In this document: piece after piece, positions 1 to 9,992 of the stretch
How positions within the stretch are numbered: the first letter of the stretch is position 1
How the letters are laid out: every line of letters starts with the position of its first letter
DNA from: Lepidodermella squamata
Taxonomy: Eukaryota > Gastrotricha
Direction of reading: 5' to 3'
Assembly (NCBI GenBank): GCA_047495785.1
Contig: JBLDXI010000015.1
Coordinates: forward strand, 2,728,001-2,792,000
DNA: 64,000 nt
Program-made: the position numbers and the translations under genes
The notes under the pieces: model-generated
The model's input: only the letters and a program-made list of their open reading frames with translations
Database searches by the model: none
Told to the model about the DNA's origin: nothing

Positions 1-696
1 TAGTACCGTTAAATAGGCGGGAGTTGAATTTACCGAGATGATAACAAGACGGTTATCATCGAGCAACATGCGAGGAAAAAATTATGATAAACGGAAATTT
101 CAAACGGAAAAAGTCGCCAACGACGAGGCGCCAACGAGAGCGGGAGCGAAGTAGAGCGAACGAGAGCGAAACCGCTTGTGTAAACGCGCCTAATATGGGC
201 CCGGAATTGATCTAAAAAATCCTTAGAATGATCAAAACTCAAGCGCTTCTAAAAATGCAGAAAAATTGCGATTTCATAAAAGCGACATAATATCATGATG
301 AACCATGATGGGGCGCGATTTTAGTTTGCTTGGAAATATTTTTGAGCGCCCTGCATTGTAAGGCATCATTATTTCTCGCCAATATCTTTTTGATTTGTAA
401 TTTTTTGAAACTTGGTACTAATTGAAAAATGTACTCTTGATGCGCGCGCTTCACATGATTCACTTGTTCACTTCGGGTTGACTGACTTGTGGTTTTCTTG
501 TGATTTTGCAGCGCGCGCGTAGACAGCTGCAATTATTTGTTGCGCAATAAATGCGCGCAACGTGCGGTTACGCGTGAATTTAACCAACCAATAAGAGCGC
601 GCGCGCGGAGGAATCACCGGCGGATGGGGAAATGTGCCAAATTATCTATATGAATACAGAGATAACCAAGCGATAACTCGCCAATTCATATTAACT

Positions 697-806
697 GTTC
701 CGTTCATCGAGTTCTATGGAAATTAGGCGAATGGAGATAAGGATAATATAGATTCACCTGCTTGACAGTATCATTTTCGTTTCCTGATTTTCGTTTCACC
801 TAACAG
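697..806 (+). promoter_or_regulatory. Conserved upstream block and 5' splice acceptor of membrane-protein gene 1
   Basis: Positions 697-768 match positions 28736-28807 upstream of the second copy, including the shared words CGTTCATCG, ATGGAGATAA and ATAGATTCACCTG. Conservation of non-coding sequence outside the transcribed unit suggests a promoter, although it could simply be part of the duplicated block. A pyrimidine-rich acceptor ending in AG at 805-806 lies 43 nt before the start codon, with no obvious partner donor upstream. It may be a trans-splice acceptor. Confidence 0.5.
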
Positions 807-849
807 TCTGTTTCCCATTACGCTCTTGGGTCATCGAAAACCATCTCAA

Positions 850-2097
850 ATGATATTAAAATCCCAAATATGTCTAACGGCAGTTTTCAGCATAATAGGT
901 AGATCGGCAGGTATGAACTTTGAACTTAGAATCGTAACACGTCATACTACGATCTGTTCAATTTTAGAAGCTAGCAGCAGTGAATGTTGGTTTATCCCGC
1001 AGCGTAAGGTGAATACAAATGACACGCATCTCGCTCGATTGATCACTTGCCCAAATGGTTGTCAAGTAAGTCTTCGTAAAAGTCATAAATGTACAGTGAT
1101 GTAATATAGCAATTACGCTATAAGCAATTAAGAGAAATGTCCCTCGATGTGTGCTGTGATCCGGTGACGAATTTAACATACCGCCATAGGGATATGGAAT
1201 CTGAAGGCTGCTATGATGGGCCAGATCGTTCATCAATCTCGCAAAAGATATCTGTTCTTAAAAATGGCCTCCGGCAGCCGGTTCGGTATTGCAAAAGCGG
1301 CAAGTGCTTAAATGACGAGGCGTATCCACGCTGGGACAAGTTTCTACATTCTATCGCGAAATTTCATTTCCAGCAGATCCCACAAACCGCTAATAATTCT
1401 TCAAAGTTGCATTGTATGGTTGGCACGGGCCGCAAGAATCATCAGCAGGCGAATTGTCACGCCTGCTCACTAGAATTCCAAATAGACAATGGGAGGTACT
1501 CAAATCGTAGGTAAGTATTAAATTTCAAAGGCGTGTTAAATGTGGTGTCTCATTAAACAAAGTAGATTCAAATGCTTAAGCCCCGGAAATGAAAGCAACA
1601 TCCATTATAAATTCGAAAAGGCTGACAACACTTATCGCGGCGTGTGTTATTATGCTGATTTTTGCTTCAATCTCGAGCTATTCATAGCTTACGCATCGCT
1701 CAGCCACGAGCAGACTTCCACTCTATCGACTGGCTACTACACAGAACCGACTACTACTAAACCGGCAACAATCCCATCAACCAAGTCTGTCGCTACAACT
1801 TCAATTGCTGAAACAACCGAAACAGCCAGTTTAAAGCCGAAGAAAGAAAAGCCTACTTCTGTTCCGCTGAAAACGCCAGACTCGCCTCCTAAGAAATCTT
1901 GGTTCGTAATTATAGCCTGCATTCTTTTCTCAGTGATCGGATTAGCACAGATTGGTTACGCATGTATAAGTTTTTGCGGAGGTGTAACTCGGCCGCATTC
2001 AGACGAAGAATCGGTTGAAACGGCGTTGCTTAAAGACCGCCGAGGTAATCGAATTTTAGTGCAATCCGGCCTAACGGGAATCCATTCAATGCGCTAA
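850..2097 (+). CDS. Cysteine-rich single-pass membrane protein, copy 1 (four exons)
   Basis: Predicted exons are 850-910, 968-1100, 1133-1510 and 1566-2097. They sum to 1104 nt, giving 367 residues, with every phase matching. Exon 1 encodes a signal peptide (MILKSQICLTAVFSIIGRSA). The ectodomain has about 14 cysteines, including CPNGC, CC, EGC, NCHAC and a final GVCYYADFCFN. A Thr/Ser/Pro-rich mucin-like stalk follows, then one hydrophobic segment near codons 273-298 (WFVIIACILFSVIGLAQIGY) and a short cytoplasmic tail. No family is recognised. The closing D-F-C-F-N is reminiscent of Ly6/uPAR three-finger ends, but this is only a resemblance. Intron 2 would be just 32 nt; the same intron in copy 2 (36 nt) restores the same frame, which supports it. 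The receptor gene starts 128 bp downstream on the same strand. Confidence 0.8.
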
Positions 2098-2128
2098 AAA
2101 ATGTATGGACTACGAAATATTGTGTCTT

Positions 2129-2169
2129 AATAAATTAAACCAACTTCATAATACCAATTTTTTCTCTAG
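2129..2169 (+). promoter_or_regulatory. Polyadenylation signal followed by possible trans-splice acceptor between two genes
   Basis: AATAAA at 2129-2134 is followed by a T/C-rich tract ending in CTCTAG at 2164-2169, 55 nt before the receptor start codon. No donor for a normal 5' UTR intron is evident. A poly(A) signal and a 3' acceptor packed into about 130 bp is the arrangement of operonic genes resolved by spliced-leader trans-splicing. The operon reading is inference. Confidence 0.45.
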
Positions 2170-2224
2170 GTCGATTAGTTTGATTGAAAGTTTTATACGT
2201 GAATCGATTCAGTGGAATTGAGCA

Positions 2225-3915
2225 ATGGAGAACATATACAAAATTGTATTAAATTTCTTATGGATTGGACACCTGACGGCGAACGTTGGCCATGACAGAA
2301 TCAAATTGACAAAGCAAAAATTAAACGATTACCCGAGCCGTGAGCTGCCCTACCCTGGCCTTATATCTCCTTCTCATTACGTCAATGAGGGGTCGACGGA
2401 AGTTGACTTCAGCTTGAATATCCTACGCTTTTTGAACGTTGATGACCTAAGCGGCGATGTTAGTGTACTAGCTCTATTGGAAGCCAGATGGCACGACATG
2501 TATCTGGCGTGGGACCCTCGAGAGTTGAACGATACCATTTTCATCCCAGCCGATAGAATATGGATGCCAAGGATTATGCAGGTTGGACACACAGAAATCA
2601 GCTTCACAAGGGCCAATGCGAAATACGGCGACTTGGAACCAGTCGAGGTTTCTTACGATGGAACAGTTCACTGGGCATATGAGGGAGCGCTTCACACCAA
2701 GTGTCAATACAATTTCGACTTTTTCCCTAAAGATAACTATGTAGGCAAATTATATTTTTATGATTAATTTTTATCTCAGACCATTTCCAGACTTGTATTT
2801 TTGAGTTCAAGCCATTGTATGAGACTGATAAGATAAGTTTCTGGCCAGATGAAAGCACGGTTAAATTCAAGGGCCTGCCGTCAAATTGGAATGGTTCTAC
2901 TTTCGAAGAGAAAGGCTTGAAAAATGAGGATGAAGCGTTGCATATCGAAGCTACGTTATTTGATGAAGATCGACGAATTCTTTATAATGTAACTATCCAT
3001 CGAGATCAAAGCTGGTACGACGTGCATTTTCGATTTCCGATCGCCCTTATGCTATTGCTACAAGTGCCGATCTCACAGGTGCGGATCGATAAAAATGAAG
3101 CCAATATAGTCAGCGCTCGGCTTTCAATACTAGGCATCTTCGCGTTTGTCTACACATTGTCAGCCGATACGTTGCCTAAATGCGAGACAAGTATCAGCCG
3201 CTTCTTCGACCTCGCCCTGGCCGTTGTTGTTTTGGCCATATTCTTTGACTGTCTCATATGGTGTTTCAACAATGATGAGAAGCGATCGATTCACGTGCGA
3301 ACGGCTGCTAGACGCGCTACTTACAACATCACCATGTGTTTCATCATTCTAACGATCCTTGCAGGGTTTCTTTGGCCGGAGAGATTGAGAATACTGATGC
3401 TGGCGGAATACCTGATATTTTGCCTAACATTCATCGCCGCGTTGGTCTTCATTTTTATAAATGGAGAGAAACACGCGGCTGGTAATGAGTACAGTTATTA
3501 CCTCTCTGGGAAGTATACATGTATAATTGTCGATATTTACTGCCTCGTGGTTACAGTCCTTGTTGTCTTAGTGGCCGCATATATACCCCTCGGGTGGGAA
3601 TCGGGCCCCGTACTTGGAACCGTGATGATTATTTTCGTCTGCGCCGGCTCTTTCGTGGCAATTGTTTTGGGTCAACAAAGACTGCCATTGCTTGGCTTCC
3701 TCGCTTTATTCATCGAGTTTTGCTCGCAGTCAAAACGATCAGAAGATTACCGGGAAATCAGTGATAACTGGATTACAGCTGACGCTATTCGTCGCCAGGG
3801 TCAACATTACACGAGCATAATGCCTCATCCACCTTCCGAGTACATCCGTAAGCAAAATAATACCAAACATTACACAATCAATGAATGGCAGAGTTCAATT
3901 ATTAAAATCGCGTGA
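2225..3915 (+). CDS. Cys-loop receptor-like protein with extended membrane domain, copy 1
   Basis: Exons 2225-2740 and 2791-3915 (50-nt GT-AG intron) give 546 residues. A signal peptide precedes a Neur_chan-type ligand-binding domain. It has a loop-A-like RIWMPRIMQVG, then DGTVHWAYEG, and the diagnostic C-x13-C loop (CQYNFDFFPKDNYTC) completed across the intron. The pre-M1 segment HFRFPIALMLLLQVPI leads into M1. M2 reads SARLSILGIFAFVYTLSADTLP, which recalls the A-R of anionic channels and lacks a cation-type Glu. M3 is FFDLALAVVVLAIFFDCLIW. Instead of one M4 there are about four more hydrophobic segments, with a conserved PERLRILMLAEY motif. This is not a canonical pentameric channel subunit. 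Ligand, selectivity and even channel function are unknown. The likely location is the plasma membrane. Confidence 0.85.
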
Positions 3916-4122
3916 AAATTCTGAATTTAAAATCCATTCCTCAGACTTGTTCGAGATTTCGAAATGCGCGTTTCCAAAAAACTTACAAATGTTGGATTGG
4001 CTTTTCATATCCAAGAATATTCCTTTACCTTATTTTATCTCTGTAAAGTGTATTGGAAATGAGATGCAGCTTCAGCCAACTGCTCTGATAAGTCAAGCAA
4101 TGCCACGTTAATATGTTTTTTT

Positions 4123-4128
4123 AATAAA
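4123..4128 (+). terminator. Polyadenylation signal of receptor copy 1
   Basis: AATAAA lies 208 nt after the stop codon. The 3' UTR up to about 4090 is recognisably similar to that of copy 2 (about 32760-32915; both contain CCTCAGACTTGT and GGAAATGAGATG). The duplication therefore included the untranslated tail. Confidence 0.55.
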
Positions 4129-4606
4129 ATCTGAAAATTTGCGTTCTATTCTTACTATTCTACTCATCACCATCAGTTTCTAATAATCAGGTGCTACAGT
4201 GTGATTCAAAAAGGCCGCCCTACCTTACGGTTATTATTTTTTCCCTCTTGTTTTTTCCCCAAAAAGTCCGACTCGAAAACAATTTTCGCGAAAAAATAAT
4301 AATAGCCAAGGATTAAAAAAATGAATCTAAAACAACAGATAAGACTATGATTCAATGGCGACTGACAAGAATGGATAGGCAGGATGAAGAAGATAGGGAA
4401 CAGTTTAACTTTTGACAGAGAAGCTCCTGCTTAGCATTTTGAAGTTCCGAAAAACTACCATGGGAAATTAATAATTGAATTCGAACTATAACTCTAAATA
4501 GCCAAATCTGCCGTTAAACTACTACTGTATTCAACAAAATAATATAAAAATAATAATGAAAAAGGGCTGGCATTTTTCTAAAAATTTTGAAATTATACTA
4601 AATTTG

Positions 4607-4800
4607 CTGATCAGCAGCTGATCAGGGGCACTAAAGGTGATTATTATCAGCAAATATTGGATGCAAAATGACCCCTCATCAGGCTGAGCTGATTAGGGTT
4701 CATTTCAATATAATCCCTGATCAGGGTGCATATTACCCCCTGATCAGCTATAGTAATGACTAGGAGCTATGACCCCTGATCAGACCCCTTATCAGGGGTT
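4607..4800. repeat. Cluster of TGATCAG palindromes
   Basis: About 190 bp holds at least six perfect or near copies of CTGATCAG / CCCTGATCAGGG, spaced irregularly in both orientations. It looks like a decayed foldback element or a short palindromic repeat array. No coding potential is seen. The rest of 4.13-5.39 kb is AT-rich sequence without a supportable gene. Confidence 0.5.
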
Positions 4801-5398
4801 AATTTTTTCCAGTGCAAGAGAAAAACCGCTGCACCCCCTTGACCGCGCGCGGCGGCTAAGAAAGAGCCAGTCACTGTACGCTAATGAGTTAATTATTATC
4901 TTTCCGGTGCCGCTGATCAATTTCATCACCTCAAGAGTCGTGTTTTCGAGACTGGGAAATTAGGGCGGAACGCGAGCACGCAGGCCGATTTCCAGGAACG
5001 CTAAACGCTACGCATATCACGGACAACTTCAATCTGTTTAAGAGTTGGGCTAAGTTGGGCGTTGTACTACCGCCGCTGCCTTCCGCTCGCTTTCATCAAC
5101 ACCACTAATCTTCTCGAGCGGCTCTTCGACGAAATGAAAAATCGCATCAATAAACTATTACCGCCGGGTTCCCGCCCTTTTCGCTTTATTTTCACCAGGA
5201 GATCAGTGTTTTCCACGTGGCCGGCGGAAGGCACCCAACGTTGTCGAAATAGATGGGGCCTAGTTTCTCGCCCTAACCGAAAAAAACAAAGAAAACGAAA
5301 CCGCCAATTATAAATAACCGCCAAGTCGTCAACTTCAAGGCCGGCTATACCACTTCCGGGCGTCCTACTCGGGCCGATGTTCCCAACTAGGGTGACCT

Positions 5399-5835
5399 AC
5401 CGTCAACTGGGGTGACTGTGGGCAGTGGGGTCACTTCGACATGCCAAAATAAGGTGACTAAGCATGCCGAAAATCGAAGATGGCAAGGTAAATACCCGTG
5501 AATGGGGCGCCGATGCATAGCCTGGAAGAAGGACAAATCGAAAATTTGCGTATGATTTCTATTTTGATGTCAGCTTCTATTGCGCCATCACCGATGTTTC
5601 AATTAATATAGAAATTAACAAAAAATGCCGCAACTTTACCCATTATTTCATGTCCCAGAATGGGTTATGTTGTTGCGCATTGTATACATACAGACTGGCT
5701 TTTCCTTGGGCTATCCAGCGGTACCCCACTCACGGGTATTTACCCTACCATCTTCGGTTTTTGGTATGCCAAATCACCCCATTTTGGCATGTCAAAGTGA
5801 CCCCACTGCCCACCGTCACCCCAGTTGACGGTGCG
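5399..5835. mobile_element. Foldback MITE with about 110-bp inverted arms
   Basis: The left arm (5399-5513) and right arm (5721-5835) are reverse complements with only scattered mismatches. The outer end reads ACCGTCAACTGGGGTGAC, and both arms contain GGGCAGTGGGGTCACTT. The 207-bp centre has no credible ORF. This is a non-autonomous element; its superfamily is not determined. Confidence 0.75.
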
Positions 5836-5888
5836 TAATCTCGAGAGCTTGCATTTGACCGTGTTTAATTACAGTGCGTTTCACAATT

Positions 5889-6050
5889 ATATCGTTAGCG
5901 TCGTTGAATAACTTAGATTTATAGGCTTGTTTCAAGGTGATAAGTGACAAGTAAAAAATCATTTGTTTTTGCCTCTCCATTCTCGTATAAAAGCCGCTTT
6001 TTTACTTGTCACCCGTCACCTTGAAACGGATGTAAACAAGCCTTTAGTTA
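5889..6050. mobile_element. MITE with ATCGTTAGCGTCGTTGAATAA end, degenerate copy
   Basis: The left end matches the complete element at 22971-23163. The inner arms AAGTGACAAGTAAAAAA and TTTTACTTGTCACC, and the word CACCTTGAAAC, are inverted repeats of each other. The right terminus has diverged. The flanking 6.05-6.9 kb has no supportable gene. Confidence 0.6.
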
Positions 6051-6908
6051 CGCGACATGGTAATACAAGACTCGAGTCAGCGAATCTATAGAGCCCGAGC
6101 ATATCAGCTCGTTATTCAGAAGTCTTTTCACGCAAAAACCCGCAATATTGGCGATAATTTCTTCCCCAATCAGGGGCAGTGAAGCTTCATATTGCATGCC
6201 TTTCTGAAGCAATTCATCTTGGGCTTCAAATTCATCCCAGTCCATGAAGTCATGGGGCTTTGCAACCTTAAAATTGAAAATAACAATCATGAAACAAAAT
6301 TCAATGTTAAAATGGCGATTGTTTACAGGGTGTTTACAGGGCCGCCAACTTCCATTTTAACGGGATTTTTGGAAGTTGGCGGCCCACTTGTCAGCGGCCC
6401 ACCCTGCCAATAAGCCACTCGATTGCCCTAGTCGAGTACATCGTGAAAATATATAAAGCAGCCAACTTTGTTGAATATAATAAGAATATAACGGTAATAA
6501 AAAATGACATTTTTCGTTATTTTATGCGCGAACAGTACGCTCAAGTTGCTCTTTATTTACTGCCTCCAAAGGTGAGCAGAAGAAGGATTTCTGAAACCTA
6601 AATTTTTTAAATGGGTATCTGGCGTGTCTAAGTGGCTACTTACGAGTACATCAATAGTCGAGTACATTATCTGAAATTATATGGACATAGGATGTAGACA
6701 CAATGGGGCTTGAGGCCTTTCAACAATTTTTTCTGAAAAATCGAAAATTAGTTCCGTCAAAATGAAAAATGGCCATCTGAGCAAAGAAAGGTGGCAGCAA
6801 TGTGATGGTTTGCGCGCGAATTTAGCATCGCGCGCGCTGCTCACAAGTAAAAAAAGTTGAAACTGAACTGAGTTCATTATCTCGTTTCTAACTCGATAAT
6901 GCGAAAAT

Positions 6909-9414
6909 ATGAAATCTGCGGAAGAAATACTTTCTGAACTGAGCAACTGGAAGGAGCTGAATTTATCTTGTAAGTCGCTTAAATAATTCCCCATTCCTTT
7001 GTTTCACTTATTTATTAATTAGGGCGAGATAACAACTCAGTGTGGGCTTATGTTTGCACTAAACAGCAAAAGCCGAATGATTGGGATCAAAGGAAGTGCG
7101 CGTATGAAAGATACAGGGATGACGTGCGGAAAAAGGGCTGCGGAGGCTCGCATCTCGAAGTGCTGGAGAAAACAAACCAGGTGGAGTATGAGCATTTCTG
7201 CGTGAATGTGCCTTTCTCAAGCGCATTAAACCCAGTCCAGAAGAGGAGTGGAACTTTGAGAAGTGGCAAGCCTCGACTTAAATGGAAATTTCCGGAAGGC
7301 TGGGCGCAGTTACTACGCGATGCTTCCAAGCCGGCAACAACTGCCCAATCAGTTTCGATGGTCATAGCATCACCGAGGGCACTCGAATGGCGACTGGCAA
7401 GGGGGAATGCCAATACCCCAAGTGTCGAAGTTTCGAATTCAGCTGCGATTTGGACGATACCGGAACTGGTTTCTTCAAATTCGAGCTGAAAGTTGTTTCC
7501 GGTATTGTTATTTCTCTTATTTATTTTCCAACTAAATAATCATTGAACGTATAAGGCGTTTTCAATCATGAAGGAGAGCCACGGGTGGAGAAAATTTCCG
7601 GCAACAAACGCGAGAAATTGTCCGAAGAATTGAAAAAGACTACAGCGAAGAAGCTACATGGCGAGATGCTTGCTCAAATGCCCACGAAAGAGGTATCAGA
7701 CCTGTCCGTACTACAGAAAATTCAGTCGGAAAAGATAAACTTGGGTATGAGAATTAATTTTTTTGAATAAAATGAAACGAATTCATGATCTGTTTTATAG
7801 CTGGTCGAGCCGATGCTGATCCCCGCTTTGATCTCATTAAACTGCGGGATGAACAAAATGCCAAAGGAAGACCTTACATTCGACAGTCAATTGTGAGTAA
7901 CTATTAACTTGTGAATAAGCAGCTTTTAATATTGATTCTATTAGGATTATCCGATGGGTCTAGTTCTTTACTTCGACTTGTCAATTGAATTATTCTGTGA
8001 AGCAGTCAAGCATGGCTACATCATTTGTGTGTTGGATGCGACAGGTGGTATATGGAAACTTGACTATGAAAAGGGCAAGCGCGTTTTTTTATACGCATTT
8101 CTGCCTACAACGGTTGATGGCAAGTCTGTGGGTTACCCGGTGGGTGAGCTGATTTCTGCTGAGCAGACTGGCGACAGAATCGCTTTCTTTTTGAAGGTAA
8201 ACATTAACCCATTAGCTCCTTTTCATATTTGAAAAATTTGAAAGATTTTTCATTGTTGAAATCGAGTGTGGCTCTTGTATTCAAGTTTAAGGCAAAAATT
8301 CAGGCACTCACTCTAAGTTTTTTGTAAAATCAAGCTGAACTCGCAAAATTCGAGGTAAAATAATGGGGCTTCATATTTGTATCCCTGGGTTACCTGTATT
8401 TCTTTTATTAATTTACGAGCTTACCTTGAAAACGAGCTCTGAAAATTCTCCAAAGCAAGCCTAAATTTGACGGATTTTTCCGAGTGATCTTTGGACCCAT
8501 TTTTTAAGCTATGGAATATTTTCGAACTCTCATTGATTTTGAACTGATAGCAAATAAAAAAATTACGTTTCCCTGTTTTTTAAAGACCTGGAAATCGGCG
8601 GTGGAACGAGCTCACAGGACTGCGAAAATGCCGAGAGTGGTGGTAATCGATTGCTGTTTCGCAGAGCTTCATGCCGTGGTGATTACATTTTGCGAGAAAA
8701 ATCTGCGAGGCTACCTGAGCCGCTTGTTTATTGACGCTCACAAAGACGACAAAACCCTGCCAACTTCCGGAACTCTCGTCATCTTTTGCATAAATCACTT
8801 GACGATGAAAATAAATGATGATGAATAAATCACATGATCTTTCAAGGTACCTGAAGGAGAAAGGCGTGAAGAAAGAAGCTCGTAAACTGGCGCTGAAATG
8901 CTTTGGTGTACTTCAAGCGTCTTGCTCGAAACGCGAGATTTTTCGCATTTGGCGTGCGATCGTCGCCATTTTCTGCGCAGAATTCGAGGTTGATGCTTCG
9001 GAGGGCCGAAATTTCATCGAAACCACATGGGTTGGCATGGAAATCGAAAGTTTCGACCATATCGACGACATAGACGAAGTAAACGAAAGGAACGAGGCGA
9101 ACCAGGTTAACGAGGCGAGCGACGAATCTGATCACGAAGTCAAGAATGAGGACGATGTTCCAAGATATCAGCCACTGCCAATGCCTCAAAAATATTCGAA
9201 GATTTCTCCTTTGACTGCTGTTTTCACGGCCGAACAAGCCTCAGTCGAGTCGAAACTATTGAAAACAGGCGACGGCAAGAAAAACGACCTGAAATGCAAG
9301 AAGGTTGTCGAAACCTTAACACTTTCACTGCGGCGGGCAGTAATTACTGCTCTCCGCGGAGGATTTTCACCGCGCGGCACGCACACTCCGCGGAATTCTC
9401 GCGCATTTAATTAA
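6909..9414 (+). pseudogene. MULE-type transposase gene remnant with introns
   Basis: The reading starts MKSAEEILSELSNWKELNLS. A 53-nt intron (6970-7022) restores frame, and a Cys-rich DNA-binding-like module follows (CFQAGNNCPISFDG, GECQYPKC). That part needs a frameshift and crosses a TAA just before 7282. Later exons run through the REKLSEELKK region, a small intron near 7745-7800, another at 7894-7945, and then the core: VLDATGGIWKLDYEKGKR, PVGELISAEQTGDRIAFFLK, a roughly 390-nt intron, and VVVIDCCFAELHAVV. The two Asp positions and spacing resemble Mutator-like DDE transposases of animals. The C-terminal third (YLKEKGVKKEARK onward) ends in an acidic tail. The exon junction near 8775-8845 is unclear. 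The frameshift and stop in the N-terminal exon argue that this copy is dead. Confidence 0.6.
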
Positions 9415-9992
9415 CGCATGTTTCAACACATAAAAAACGCCTTTTATTCTCTTGCAGTGGTTTCTCGAAGTAAAAACATCAACAAAAACATGAGCAGTTG
9501 AAAATAATTTCCGAAAAACGAAATAATTTATTCATTTTTCTTCTTGTAAGCACTGAGCCAACTTTCTCGAGAGGGAAGTGGACAACGGGAAATTGTAGTA
9601 AAGAATTGACGCTATGATCTGCAGACACAAAGCTGAAAAATAGGAGATGTTATTTACAGTTGGAAGTAGAACGCTTATCAAGAACGGAGGCGTTCAAGAC
9701 TCAAGACACGCCTCAATAAAAAACGATGGCAAAAAATCCAACATTTTCATCACGCGCCGCGCCGCGCAGCCGATACAACGACTCGCCCCTCCGGCTTTCG
9801 AAATAATCGTTATAGCTAAAATGACATTTCCTTCAAAAATAGACGTGGAACTTCTTGTCGTAATGGCACCGCGCGGGCCATTTTTTACGCACACCTAAGT
9901 ATGTGTGCGCGATAATTAGCCCACACGTACCACAACCTATGAGATTTAGCTATAGCGCGAATTTACGAAATGTTGTACCTTGTGACTCTTAC
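9415..9992. other. Interval without a supported gene
   Basis: This stretch separates the convergent MULE and piggyBac remnants. Short GC-rich ORFs on both strands are shadows of one another, and I find no motif in them. No terminal repeats of either transposon are evident here. Confidence 0.4.

Noticed and set aside
9647-9898. Overlapping ORFs on both strands between the two transposase remnants
   Set aside because: No motifs, no family resemblance, and each is the shadow of the other.
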